Positions 1 through 11,969 of a stretch of DNA of 64,000 bases are shown here, piece after piece (the first letter of the stretch is position 1; each line of letters begins with the position of its first letter). Below the pieces are notes generated by a model. It worked only from the letters and a program-made list of their open reading frames with translations, did no database searches and was not told where the DNA came from. Source of the stretch: Diospyros lotus (Eukaryota > Streptophyta > Magnoliopsida > Ericales > Ebenaceae); NCBI RefSeq assembly GCF_014633365.1, contig NC_068341.1:25092339-25156338 (forward strand), read 5' to 3'. The position numbers were made by a program, and so were the translations under genes.

Positions 1-641
1 TGGGACCAAGTGGGCTTTACACGAGCGAGCTCCCAACTACGCTTCAAACGAGCTCCCAACGACTCTTGCAGCTCGCTAGCCTAATCGATCAGCGAGCATA
101 GCGAGAAGGTCAAATGTCAGAGAATGTTAATGGGCTAGGAGCCGTCCCAGCTGGGCCAACCTAGCCCCAACCTCTCGGCCCATTTGATCAGCCCATGCCG
201 GTCTCATCTTGACCCCTGACAACAACATCATTACAGCCACTTTTGAATTTTCGTGCGCCCACCTTAGATCCCATCCTCATTAATGACGGATCCCATCCAC
301 ATTAATGAGGGTCCTATCGGCACCTTGCTACTGCGTGGGCGCCTCCGCTGACTTTGGCATTATCTCCCATCACCTGCAGACATACCACACATGCAGGAGG
401 ACATCTCCTCCTCCCATTTATCAGCCAGCTTTTCCTAGAGCCATGGTATGCTTTTCCTGCCAACTTGCTGATACTCTGCACTCTCTTACTCACTTACTTA
501 ATTGAGCATCAGAGTATTTTGTAGGGGGTGACCGGTAGGCGGATCAACAAACCGAACTAGATAACCTCTTTTTTCTCTCTCTCGGATCCATTACACCAGT
601 GCGGGTTGATGAATCACAATTGACCAATTTCGAACGTCGAC
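1..641 (+). mobile_element. 3' portion of a Tat-type gypsy LTR
   Basis: This is the 3' part of an LTR that is cut by the left window edge. Near 495-525 it has the 'cttaattgagcatcagag' stretch that plant Tat-lineage LTRs carry just before their 3' end. It finishes with 'gaacgtcgaca', the same terminal bases as the minus-strand end of the complete Tat element's LTR at 22232. No TSD can be tested because the left end is missing. The small reading frame inside shows no protein features. Confidence 0.55.
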
Positions 642-2014
642 AATAAAGAAATCATAAGTTCAAACTCACCAAACATTGATTAACTAACTTTCTAATAACT
701 TGTTACTCTTCTTTAATGTTGAGAAGAGTAGAAGACTCAAACACAACAAAACAATCTCAGAATCCAAAGAACACACACGACAGAAGGCAATCACACAACT
801 TATGAAAATAAAAATGCAAGCATAAGAAAGAGAAATGAGACACAAAAGATTTTACTGTGGTTCAACCTAAAATAGGGCTACATCCACGTTGAGCTCTGGT
901 AAGAAGAGGTCGCTGCACTATTTAGAGAAAATAGATACACCCTCAATACAAACAATTCCCTTACTCACTATACATCAATGGTTCTCTAACAAAACCGCAT
1001 CTTAATCACAAAATACATATTAGAAGCTTACCCTAAGAGCCAGAGAATACATAAAGAAAAACAAACAGAGAGAGAACTGAGAAACCCTTACTCACCAAAA
1101 CACCTTATGTCGATCGCTCTACCCTCATTTCTTTTCTTTCTTCTTTTTCCAATTTACACCAATCTCGAGACGCTGTAGCAATATAATGAATCTAAGCGGC
1201 TACGATCGTGTTTTTACCAAGATCAAATCAATCGATCGTGCGACTTGGTATTGAGATAAAGGATTTCAATTTGACAACCCCAAATCTAAACAACATTACA
1301 ACCTCAAAAACATTGATGGTGATGCTTGATGAGTTTCTTGGCTTCATATGCCTAGTTGGTGTAAGCCCTTACTCCCACCCATTTTTCTTTTCTGTAGTCC
1401 TTAGGTTTATTTTTTTAGTTATTCTTGTAGTAGGTTTAGCCTTTCTCTGGGAGTGCTCTAAGCCTTGTTGGTCACCTTTGTCCCTATCTTGGGTCCACGT
1501 TCCTAGGATTACCAATGGGATGGACGATTGTAATAAATGGTATTTTCTTGTTAAGACATTATTTCCTTTATCTTTATTTTATCAAATCTTGAGCTTGTAT
1601 GCAAATTTATGCATGTGTTTCACCCTTCATATAACTTTGTAGGAAATGGTTGGACTAGCAAGGTGTTATCACTTTTTTTGTGATCTTGTTGGAATGTTGA
1701 TTTGGTTATCTATCGTTTATTTAGTTTTTCTTTTTGTTTTAGTTTTTCTTTTTGTATTAGGATTGGTCGTGGTCAGTTTATATTTTTGATTTTTATGTCT
1801 CATACTTTATTAGGTCCATTGATAGACCCCATGAATAAACTCTCTGTAAAAGCCATATGCTTCTTTGAAGAAGAGGTGTTTTTCTAGTAATGGCAAATTG
1901 TTTACAAGTTGTGTGCACAAAAATGTAAAAGTTTTTCTTTGGTGGCCATAGTTGTATGGTAAATTTGAAGCAATGGAGTCTTTAAGTTGTCTCCCATTTC
2001 AGTTGACTTTTGAA
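642..2014. other. Intergenic AT-rich sequence, no gene
   Basis: No credible coding region is visible. At 848-882 there is a 'gtggttcaacc...ctacatccacg' motif, a decayed version of the ACGTGGTTCGGC/CTACNTCCACG signature seen in several plant LTRs and again in this window. The 144-residue frame at 1208-1642 is hydrophobic, has no recognisable domain and is probably chance. Confidence 0.5.
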
Positions 2015-5000
2015 TAGGTGTGTGCAAAGGTTCAAGTAAATTGAAATAATTGAATCGACTAAATTGTAATAAAATGGTGTTTTTTGAAACATAATATATA
2101 TAAAGTTTGAAAGTTTGAAAATTGAAACCTTAATTCTAAAGTAAGCACACCTCCATGCCCTGTCACCTACCCATTCTTTGTGATTATGACTCACTATTGC
2201 TAGGTCTTTTCTCTTCATTCATTTGTCATCTTTGAGTCTTCATCGTTTTTGTTTCTTCTCTTGTTAGTCTAGTCTTCACACTTTTCATCATTTTCAAGTC
2301 TTCTCCCATTCATTGTTTCTTTGTTGTCTTCTAGCACTCCAATTAATTGAACTAGTCCTTTCGTCATCTTCATTGTAACACCCCATTTTTTTCAAGCACG
2401 CGTTAACCCGAGATTTTGGGAATATTTTTTTTTTTCAACATACACCCAACTTAAAGCATTTCCAACAATCCTATTCTACCTTCTCAACATATCAAACTTA
2501 AAATGAATAAACTAAGATAAGTATTATCATCATAAATGTGGAAGCAAGATCGAAACCTCAAACGATACATAACCGTGATGCTTTTATTTATAACATAGAA
2601 ATCGTATCATCATTTAACATGACATCTTCAAAATAATATACATAGATTCTCAAGAACCTACATCTCAAAGATAACATCTAAACACCTTAAACATAACCAA
2701 AAGACCTACTAAAGATCTAACATGTAGATAATGGCTACATCTCGAGAACCTCTTTTCCTTTGACAACATTTGAATATTCCAGAGACATAGTCCAAATTAG
2801 ATGCCAAATCATCTAAGTGAGAGTTTAAAAATATTTTCCTGAATATATGCAAGACCATGAAATAAATGACAAATTTCGACATGTTCCAGCCCAAGAGAAT
2901 CCCACACAAGAGCAATCTCTCTAAAGGCAGCATAATCACATCGATGCATTGGCATAATATAATCCTAGCTTAAGAGGGGCAACATCAATGCATCTCTTCG
3001 ACATCTCAGCAATAATCGTTACCACTCTTGACACGAGAGGGTCAACATCAACACAGGAACCCGACTCACCACAATCACGTCAGAGATTACGTTCCCACTC
3101 AAAAGCACCCCGAAAGCACTACCTATTTCCAACACACATGCCAATGCCATAACCACAATATGTAATGATGCATTACATAAAAATGAAATTTTAATGCACA
3201 TGTAAATAAATATTTTTGGATGAACCATCCACATAAAATCAACTATTCACATGCCAAAACCATTCCATGAAACAAAATCAAGTATAGGGTCGAACCACCC
3301 ACGATAAACCAAATTTGAAATAGAAACTTTCACAAATCAAAACCATTTGTATAAAACGAGCCAAGTTTTGATAGTAGAACCACTCACAATAAATCAAGTT
3401 TTTAAGTAAGAACACTCACATTGAAGGTTTATCTCTGAAAGTTACGATTTCATAGCAAACGACCTAGTTTTTGAAGAAAACACAAGTTTCAATAAACCTT
3501 CTAATATTTTTACGTGGGGTTGAAGGTCATTAAATTAGGGACAAAATTGAAAAATCTCAAGGAAAAAGGACCTCTTAGGCGCCCTGGGAAGGTGGCCTAC
3601 TCGCCTTCACATGCAGCCTTTTCCCGGCGTGTGTATCTTATGCGCCACCGTGATAGCACTGCATCACTTTCGTATTTCGGCCATATCTCCCTTATTTTAA
3701 CTTCGATTTGACCTCGTTTGAACCTACGGGTCCCTCTTTTCCCCCTCTATAGGAATATTACAAAAAATAGACTTACCTTGCCATTTTTCTGACTGTTTGG
3801 GACAAACTTTGGCGAAGGTCCAAAACTCCGGCAAGACTCATTTTCTTTCGCTTCTCCTCTGATTACTTCCATTCTTTTGTAGAATTTTCTCCCTTCTCTC
3901 AAGAATAGGATCCTCACCTTAGAATCCCTCACTTCTCAACTCTCTTATAATGATTTGAGAACAACCCATGGGCTTATTTATAGATTCCTCGAACCAATCA
4001 CACATCGCTATTTGTCCCTAGATAAGCTTTGGACTCCAAAGATTCAAAGCTATATTGAAATGGATTTTCAAATCAAAAGCTAGAATGGAATCAATTTTGA
4101 AATCGAAAGTGATCCAAAACTAGAATGGAATAAATTTTGAAATTCAAAGCTAATACCTCAAGCTTCTTCCAAATGCCATTTTGACCCTTATTTCAAGTCC
4201 TCAAGTTTTGATATTTTATCATATTAACTCCTAATTTCATCTTTATTTCATTTGGGTAATTCCCCAATTGCAATTACACCCTCAAATATCAAATTAATTC
4301 TCATCGAGATACATAAAATTCAAAATTAATAATTCAAGGCTTACTCGATAAGGATGATTTCATCTCTACACCCTTTTAGGACATTTGTTTCATCCTGAAA
4401 CCACTTCAGCATTGATTCTTACATAATAATGGAGCCCCCTTCGGGTTCCGTTGACTTCCCAGAGGTCCCTTACGATCATTCAATTTTTTAACCTAAATTA
4501 CAACTATACCAAAAATTGTATCCAATTTGATTTCTCTCGGTGTTATAAATCTCGCATCGAGACGCTCGTCGTTGACATATCTTTTTCTTTAGACATCTAA
4601 GCTCCAGGGTATTCCCTGTAGTCAATTTGACGACTTATTTTTATTATCAAGTCAATTTTTAATATTTTAATCTCTCTTAAATTACATGGCATCCTTATGC
4701 TAAAATGGGGTATTACATTCATCGTCTCTGGTCTTCACTTTGCCAACTCTCTTTTCATCTTTTGTCTTTTTATCTGTAGTTATTTTCGTTGTCTTAGGTT
4801 CTCACTTTGTTGACTCTCTTCTCTTATCTTGTCTCTTAGTGTGTTCGTCTTCTTCATCTGCAATCTTCACATCATGGTTTTCTTCATTTAATTTATATGA
4901 TTTTCAAGTTTTCATTTAGAATTGTTTAAACTTTAATTTGTTCTGTTAATCCATAAATCAAAGTTTTCTTCGATCGATTTAGTTGCCCAAAAATTTCGAT

Positions 5001-5093
5001 CGATTAGGTTCGGTTATTAAGTTCATTTTGGTTTGTTCAAATTTTAAAATTTAGTTAATTTTAAAAATCGAACAAACCCATTACTCACTCCTA
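2015..5093. mobile_element. Probable MITE interrupted by a solo LTR
   Basis: The left end 'taggtgtgtgcaaaggtt' and the inverted right end ('taggagtgagtaatgggttt' on the minus strand) form imperfect terminal inverted repeats. They resemble the common plant repeats whose ends read TAGGGGTGTGCAC. The flanks 'acttttga' and 'actttaaa' could be a decayed 8-bp duplication, consistent with a hAT-like MITE. Removing the solo LTR leaves about 730 bp. Confidence 0.4.
2374..4717 (-). mobile_element. Solo LTR, long TGTAAY-type gypsy
   Basis: This 2344-bp segment starts 'tgtaacacccc' and ends 'ggggtattaca'. It is flanked by a perfect 5-bp duplication TTCAT (2369-2373 and 4718-4722). Read on the minus strand it starts TGTAATACCCC, has a TATA box 'ctataaataag' near 3975-3985, and ends GGGGTGTTACA. 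No internal domain is present, so this is a solo LTR left by LTR-LTR recombination. Part of its U3 (4440-4570) resembles the LTR at 55352-57956. Length and ends suggest a Ty3/gypsy Tekay/Del-like family, which is an inference. Confidence 0.88.
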
Positions 5094-6122
5094 ACTTTAA
5101 AGCTTTGGCGTTGTGGGTTAGTTATATCTCTCATGAATCTTGTTCTTGATCTATTAATAATATTTCTCACCTTATCTAAAAAAACTCTACAATAAAACTG
5201 TTATTAAACTAAAAAAAGGGTAAAATAATATTTTTATTTTTGGATATTAATAATATAGCTTTTTTATTGTTAATAAAATATTACTTTTACTTTTTTGGTA
5301 TAATGAAATATTTTTTTATTTCACTGGGTGTTATAAAATATTATATTTATTTTTTGGATATTAATAATATAACTTTTTATTGTTAATAAAATATTACTCT
5401 TACTTTTTGGGAACAATGAAGTATTTTTTATTTCATTGGGTGTTATAAAATATTGTTTTATTTTCTGTAAAATTATGTTAACGGGTGTCTTAAAATACTT
5501 GTTAAGATTTAATACATTTATTTTTTAACAATTTATTACCATAACCCTAATATGTGTGTGTGTGTGTGTATGATAAAATAAGCATTTCCTAGTCCTACTA
5601 AATGAACAATTCAATTGGAAAATTTCAACTTTTCTCCTATCCATTTCATCCAACCAAATGGCAAGAAAGAAAAGAAAAAACAAGAAGGAAGAATCGCTAG
5701 AAGACAACAACATCTCAGCCAAACAATATTGATTGACCTTAACAAACTTAACCCCTGCCACGTTTGAGATATCTTCGACAATCTAAATCATTAATTTAAC
5801 TTTTCTCTCTATAAACTATATATGTCAATTAATTGATTTAGTTTTAAGTAAGTCAATGCACGTCACAACCACAATATTTTACGAGTTTAAAGTTATGAGA
5901 CCGAGTTTTATTGAATTTCTTTACTGTTTTGTTGATCTTATGTTGTCTCGTTACATTTTATAAGTTGATGTAAAAAAGATTGATAATGCTATGTACAAAC
6001 AAAGGTCCTTAATACTATACTATTAAGGATGATCAAGATCCATTTAAAATAAACCACCCTAATAAGATAACATTAATTTCTTCCATACCCTTTTATTAAT
6101 CAAAACAAAAAAGAAGAAAAAA
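5094..6122. other. AT-rich intergenic sequence
   Basis: No gene is visible. It holds a 114-bp tandem duplication (annotated separately), a (TG)n microsatellite at about 5550-5571 and otherwise unique AT-rich sequence. Confidence 0.5.
5224..5451. repeat. 114-bp tandem duplication
   Basis: 'ggatattaataatata' occurs at 5242 and again at 5356. The surrounding bases also match, including 'taataaaatattac' and 'gggtgttataaaatatt'. This gives two copies of a 114-bp AT-rich unit, with the start of a third after 5451. Confidence 0.75.
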
Positions 6123-6345
6123 GTCTCTATGAACATGACAAAGCGGTAAAACACTTGAAAGTTGAAGTGAGCATCGGAGGTTCGAATCCTTGTAGAGGTA
6201 GGGTCTTGGTGCGTTCTGTTGCCCTTTCGAAAGTTCTGTTCACATGACGTGAAGAGGGATCCACAAGGAGAGCAACCGCTTCTTGAAAGTTTGTCGCAAG
6301 TGTGTGTATATTGTGACCTTATTTAAATTTACCTAGATGATGAAC
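6123..6345 (+). repeat. Candidate tRNA-derived SINE
   Basis: A box-A-like sequence 'tgacaaagcgg' (6136-6146) is followed by a perfect box-B match 'ggttcgaatcc' (6179-6189), the spacing of an internal Pol III promoter. 'gtctcta' at 6123 could pair with 'tagaggt' just after box B, giving an acceptor-like stem. The rest does not fold as a normal tRNA, so a SINE head or a tRNA pseudogene fits better. The 3' limit is arbitrary. Confidence 0.4.
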
Positions 6346-6570
6346 CAAGGAGGAAGGCCGCTCTCGTTCACGATTACTTGGGCAAAGTTTGGAGTTGGGT
6401 TATAAAAAAAAAAAAAACTAGTAAAAGTAGATGCTAGAACTCGGAGCCTCGGGTTCCGAATCCCGTAAGCCTGAATTGCTTCTCTATTCAATTCTGAATA
6501 ACCTAATTTTATTTGCTTAAAAGATAGAAATATAAAAATACGAACCACCCAAATGATCCACCCCTACTTT

Positions 6571-7745
6571 TCACATTTCTTCCTTCCACGAGAGTAAGAA
6601 GGTCCAGCAACCAGATGAACTACCACTCCTGCAAAAACAATCAACACCCACACTTAATCAAATTGATTACCATTTAATTTCCACACTAGCTAGCTGGCTA
6701 GCTACAAAATTAACAACGTACAAGCTGCCATAGAATTTGAATAATTGACAAAGAAAAGAAGAGAGGCTCAACATCATTATTATTATTATTCCCAAATCTT
6801 AGTTTAAGTAATTAAACCATGGAAAGTGATTCATAATCAGAGTCAAGTAATTGATTCAATCGTCATGAACTAATTTTGACTTAATTACCTTCTGAGGCTT
6901 TCTTCTCTCTCCCCCTCACTTGAAACTGAAAATGTTTTCTTCAACCTTTCCTCGCCTTTATTTGCAGCCTCAGAGTTCTTCTTCTTCTTATTCTTCTTCT
7001 TTGATCCCAAAGAAACTGGAAAAACCACCACTTTGAGAAACAGCCCTCCATTATCAATGCTTCCACTTCTCACGATCACCTTTCCTTTCTTCTCATCCCG
7101 CTTGCTTTTCTGTTCCTGATTCGAACTTTCCCTGGAAAAACTTTTCTTTCCATCCAAACAGTACTGTTCCCGATGATGAGAATATTCTTCCTCCACTCTA
7201 GGCTGCTGCTGATGAGAATGTTCTTCCTCCACTCTAGGCTGCTGCTCAACCAGATCTTTCATGGACAGCTCATAGCATGTTTCGGGCATGTTCTTGGCCA
7301 TCTCCATGAGCTCCCGCCGGCCTCTGGCTATTGCCTGAGCTCTCGGACTCCCCGACACGAGCCGGCAATTGTTCCAGTGCTGCTGCATGTGCAAAGAGCT
7401 TGATGGACTTGTCTTCCACAAGGGTGGAAAAGACACACCATCAGGATGATCATCTTCCATGCCAATACTAGTCCGGTTTCTGTAATAGTTCTCGTGGTTT
7501 TGGGCTGTTTTTGGAGCGCCGGTGCCATAATTCAGAGTGTCCCAACTGCCATTTACATGGCTAGAAGGATCGAAGGTGTGATCATGGCTGTCATCAAGCT
7601 CAGTTGTTCTTGGATCAAGCATGGTGTTTGTTTGCTGGGACTGAGGGGGAAGAGGGGAATTATGATATGATATGGTTAGTGCAAAGGAGAGGTTTGGTGG
7701 TGTGTTAATTGTCATCGATGAGTTTACTCTATGGTCTATTCTCAC
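6571..7745 (-). CDS. Plant protein of unknown function, two exons
   Basis: This is the only credible host gene in the window. Exon 1 (7745-6889) encodes a hydrophilic protein with 'RGRRELMEMAKNMPE' followed by 'CYELSMKDLVE' near residues 140-168. That conserved patch recurs in uncharacterised plant proteins as I remember them. Read through, exon 1 meets a stop right after 'ESLRR'. However, 'cagaag|gtaatt' at 6889/6888 is a fair splice donor, and 'tgtttttgcag' just before 6628 is a good acceptor. Splicing keeps the frame and adds a short Ser/Gly, Cys-Trp C-terminus, with a stop at 6573-6571, for about 304 residues. A 36-bp tandem duplication (7185 and 7221) gives two 12-residue QQPRVEEE units. 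A Lys-rich stretch lies near residues 249-256. There are no membrane segments. Function is unknown. The first Met is chosen as the longest frame; later Met codons are possible starts. Confidence 0.68.
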
Positions 7746-8283
7746 ATCACTTCTTCAGGTCAAATTTATTATTATTATTATTAGGGTTGAAGAGTTGTAA
7801 TTTGATATACAATAACTTATTTGTATTGAATTACGTACCCATTTTTTCCGGTCGTGCCATACAAATAAAATAACAACTTTATAAGAATAAAATAAAATAA
7901 TGGGAGAGGAGATGGTGCCCCTCTAGCTAATTATATTATCTATTTAATGAGATTAAGAAAAACTTATCCATCCATCGTAACGGTTCATATTTAACAATAG
8001 TTTTGTTACTTGACGACATTCATCTATTAAATTTTTATATTGGGGGGCAGATAGAGTGTCACACACAATAGTCAAGCCTTCTAGATGGCCGGAGATGTGG
8101 GGCCCATTTCTTCATCCACCATTTTTCCAACTTCTTGTCATGCTCGCGTCCCTGCCTACCTTGTGCTTCTTTAATTTTTCTATGAAATGGCAAAAAAAAA
8201 AAGGTAATATTTTAATACATCTAGTGTATAGGCGAGTCTATACTTAATTACGTTGTTGAACATTTTAAAATTTATCTTAGTAA
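7746..8283. other. Upstream region of the host gene
   Basis: AT-rich sequence upstream of the minus-strand gene, with a short (ATT)n run at 7767-7783. 'tgtatatcaa' on the minus strand near 7806 is only a weak TATA candidate. I see no other gene. Confidence 0.4.
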
Positions 8284-8291
8284 TTAAATAA

Positions 8292-8808
8292 TGGGCTAAT
8301 AGCTTAATTTACTTTGGATTATTTTTTAATTTTATTTTGTTTTAAAAATTATTTCAATTTGATTCTTCTATCTTAAGATTGATGTCAATTTTATCTTCGA
8401 TCGATATAACATGTGGCTTAGCTAACGTGGCGATTGGAATAATGTGTTGATGTATGCAACAATTGACACATGAGCAAAACGGTGTCGTTTTGTCTTGCTC
8501 TCGTTACAAACTATATGGTAAAATGAGACCTAAATTGAAATAATTCTTAAAACATGATAAAATTGAAAAGTGACCCAAAATTGAGATGAATAAGGCTATT
8601 ATCCCTTAGTTTAATTACCGATGTGTTAATTATTAAACAAATCAACAAGCAACCTTAGTTGCCACATCAATTGGACCACATGTTAGGTCGATTTAGGATA
8701 AAATAAACATTAATCTTAAAATACGAAGACCGAATTGAAACAATTCTTAAAATGAGATAAAATTAAAAAAAATGATCCAAAATTAAGGATAAATCAGACT
8801 ATTACCCC
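8292..8808. mobile_element. MITE with long inverted repeats
   Basis: This 517-bp element is bounded by the 8-bp duplication TTAAATAA (8284-8291 and 8809-8816). Its ends are imperfect inverted repeats about 80 bp long, starting 'gggctaatag' and ending 'ctattacccc'. A third copy of the 3' arm lies internally at about 8529-8608. The 8-bp TSD suggests a hAT-type origin. It has no coding capacity. Confidence 0.6.
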
Positions 8809-8816
8809 TTAAATAA

Positions 8817-9418
8817 AAATGGGTTAAATTTAAAATAAATTTTAACTCTTAAATGTTCGAGTCTACTTACTTATATACTCCCGATCTACTTAAATATTTT
8901 TGAAGAAAAAGAGTCAAAAAGATTTAATTGTCCTATTTCAAATTTTAGTTTTATTTTTCATTCTTCCATTATTATTGATTTGGTTATACTAAGTGCTTCT
9001 CAAGCTCCAATCAGATCTTATCTCATGATGCATAGTTAATTTGGCCCACTCTCACCAACCCTAAGTAAGTTACATACCTACGATGTTTACAATTAGGAAG
9101 AGATGACAAAGACCCTCGTATCCTAGGATAGAGAATCCTAGGCACATGAGCCAATTAATTAAAACTGTCTTAGAAAATCCCTCTAGAGTGTTTGATTTGC
9201 CTAAATCTTTGTCACAGATCTGATTAGGTGTAGTAGGTGATACCAAATATCAACGTTTTGCTACAGTAAATTGGGGAAATCTTATCTTGTGAGTCTGGAT
9301 GATTTGTACCTGATCAGGGGCGCGCGGAATTAATAAGGCAGCCCCAAAAGTTTTTACATAAAGTATTAATTATTTGTTAAAAGAGCCCCAACAAATTTCA
9401 AAATTTTAAATAAAATTG
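8817..9418. other. Intergenic, no gene seen
   Basis: AT-rich sequence without reading frames, repeats or other structure that I can support. Confidence 0.4.
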
Positions 9419-9967
9419 TTCTGTTTATTTGAGAGAAAATATTTCTCCGAGGAAAAATAGTTTTTCTGAAAAATAATTTTCTTGAAATATGTTTTCCGTT
9501 ATTTAGTTGTAACTTGAAATCTTTTTTGAAAATTCATTTCTAGTGTTTGGTTAACACTTAGAAAAAGAAAAATCATTTCCAAACGGAGCTAAAGAGAGAG
9601 CTAGACGACGACTTAGAGACGAATGATAATGTAGAAGTGATGGTGAGATAGCAATAGCAAGACAGATAACGATAACAATGACAATGACAGCGACAACGAT
9701 AATGACATCGATAACAATAAGATAAATGGCAATGTAAGAGAGAGAGGTGAAGAAAGAGATAGATGTTGTTGAGTAAAGGGTTTTGGAAAACTGACTTCTC
9801 CTTTTGCAAAGGGGAAGTCATTTTCTGCAATTTTGTATAGCCTAAGTAATGTGTTTTTCATTGGCTGAAATGTATTTTCAGTTAATTTCTAGTTTTTCTT
9901 ACCCTTAATCATTGAAAAATGAGAAAAATGTTTTCTAAGAGAAAACTCTCTCTCAAACAAACGGAGG
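9419..9967. mobile_element. MITE, GAGAAAA...CTCTCTCAAACAAACGG type
   Basis: The left arm 'ctgtttatttgagagaaaa' (9421) is an imperfect inverted copy of the right arm 'gagagaaaa...aaacaaacggag' (9901-9966). The sequence is full of short GAAAA/TTTTC palindromes, as in a familiar class of plant MITEs. The centre (about 9650-9725) is a run of degenerate gataac/gacaat hexamers. Exact ends and TSD were not resolved. Confidence 0.5.
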
Positions 9968-11969
9968 CTAAGTAAAAAATTTAAAATTGCCTAACAAGTG
10001 TACTGTACTATTTATCTCTCACACTTGTGCACGTGGCATCTTGTTTAAGGTTAGTGATTTCAAAATATTACTAAACAACAAAGTAAAAATGTGCAAAAAT
10101 CTCAAAGATAGTCAATTACGTACCAAAGCACAAAAATCTCTAATCTTTTTGTGTTGATTCCTCCCCTTTCAACTACAATTACGTGGAGGTTTTTCTAACA
10201 ATGAAGATTACCAAGATTTTTTGCCTCCAAAATTAGGTGGGTGATAATTTTCTTTTAAATAGTCTAATTGTCTACGTAGAAAAGAAGATGATAGAGACTT
10301 TTACGTACATTGGATATGATTATTGATGAATTTTATACCATAAAAAATAAGCGGGCACAATTTTCAGTGATGCTTTTAGCATTTTTATTTTAATATATAT
10401 ATATATATATATATATTACATGTTGTACTCATTTATTTAGTTGAAGAGCTAAGTTCTAATAATATTTTTGGATGGAGATACAATTTGTTACAATTTATAT
10501 TACGTAGCTAAGTAAGGACACTAGTGCCTAAAAGAATGAGAGTTTGTTATGAATCAATTTTACATTATTAGTTTACTAAATAAATTTTAAATATTTTAAT
10601 TGGATGTGAAGTTATAAAAAAGTTGGCCTCTTTATATACGTTGATAGGTCTACCTAAACCCATCTAAACCCATAGGTAGATAGTCTGTGTTATATAAAGA
10701 AATAAATGAAGTTTAATTATAATCATTAAATAGTTTTTTTTTTTTTTTTGTGTACACAAGAAATATATAGAACAAAACTAGCACAAAAGTGTCTACATGA
10801 TGGAGCAGGGGCATACCCCCACACAAATAAAAAAAAAAAAAAACAACAACCCAACACTGCTTAAACAAAGGGCAGTAAACAACCACTAAGTAACGAATTG
10901 GGCAGCCAAAATAATTTCATATCGTGGACGTAAGCACAATATTGAACCACCAATCAAAATTCTCCTTAGCCGACATTTATGTTGCATGGAAACAGAAACG
11001 TGAGACATTTCTGATAGGAAACAAAAACGCAAAAATGACATTTTTCTAAAAAGATAGGAAACGAAAACGTGGGTAAACTGTAAATTTAAAAAATATAAAA
11101 ATTTTTTGTAAATATAATTTTTACAAAAAAATTCATTATTGCTTCTGAGGCATTATTGCTCCTTCTCCCCTACATGAAAAGGCAAAAATTCAAAGAAAGA
11201 ACACCTTGGAGAAGTAAGAGGCGCAAATCAAGACTGTTTGGGAGAGCCGATCATAGTGCTCCAAGAAACTCTCTCTAGAGGCTCATATTATAAGGGACCC
11301 AGTCATGAATATCATCCAAACATATGTTCTGAAACAAAGATATGTTCTGAAACATAAAGACAAACAGTTGGTGGGCACAAAGAAAATCCCCAAGGGTTTT
11401 TCCATTTGAGAATCATCTGATATTCCCTCAAGTATAATCCACTAGAAAACAAAATAATTGCAGAATTTTTTGTCTAGAAAAAGTCATAACTGGGTCACTG
11501 AGAAAGTAAGAACAAAGATTTACTTGTTTGTCTAGCAGGGGAGCTCTCTCACTTCCCGCCCATTGTTATTTCTATGTCTTATGAAGAGAACAACCCAAAT
11601 TACAAGCCGTCCTTCCATCCTTAAATGATCCTTACTATATGTTGGAAGGAATGTACTATTCTGGTAGCTGCTAGGAAGTGAAAAGCTGCTTGACCAGGAG
11701 AGAGCCTTGATGCAGATGCCGACGAGGAAGAAGAAGAATAAAAAGAAGAAGAAAAAGAAGAGAGGGAAAGAGGTAGATCAGATTCAATTTTTTAGGGCTC
11801 CCTGTGCTGTAATCGTGCGTTGGAAACACGTTTCCAGCCACGTTGTTAAAATTATGAAATAGCCCAAGAGTTTTGAAAATTACACAAACGACTCGAAAAA
11901 TGTTTCAAGCCGTTTTTCCCGTTTTTGAAATGGGAAACGGTTCAGAAACTTGGAAACGGCACCTCCGAG
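9968..11969. other. Intergenic, simple repeats and a possible retro-insert
   Basis: (TA)n occurs at 10391-10415 and GAA-rich sequence at 11727-11770. From 10734 a T-run is followed by sequence that on the minus strand ends in 'tgtgtacac' plus a long A-run, like the 3' end of a LINE or retrogene. No RT frame accompanies it. Several 'ggaaac/gtttcc' patches lie at 10990-11070 and 11820-11960. No gene is visible. Confidence 0.35.

Noticed and set aside
1208..1642. 144-residue plus-strand reading frame
   Set aside because: Hydrophobic low-complexity peptide with no domain, no splice context and AT-rich codon use; probably chance.
6123..6196. Functional tRNA gene
   Set aside because: Box A is displaced relative to the acceptor stem, the T-stem has a mismatch and no anticodon arm fits.
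9573..9861. Two overlapping Ser/Leu/Cys-rich frames
   Set aside because: Translation of degenerate hexamer repeats in a MITE.
10734..10990. LINE 3' end on the minus strand
   Set aside because: The poly(A)-like end is suggestive, but no RT or endonuclease frame and no TSD could be shown; mentioned only as a possibility.
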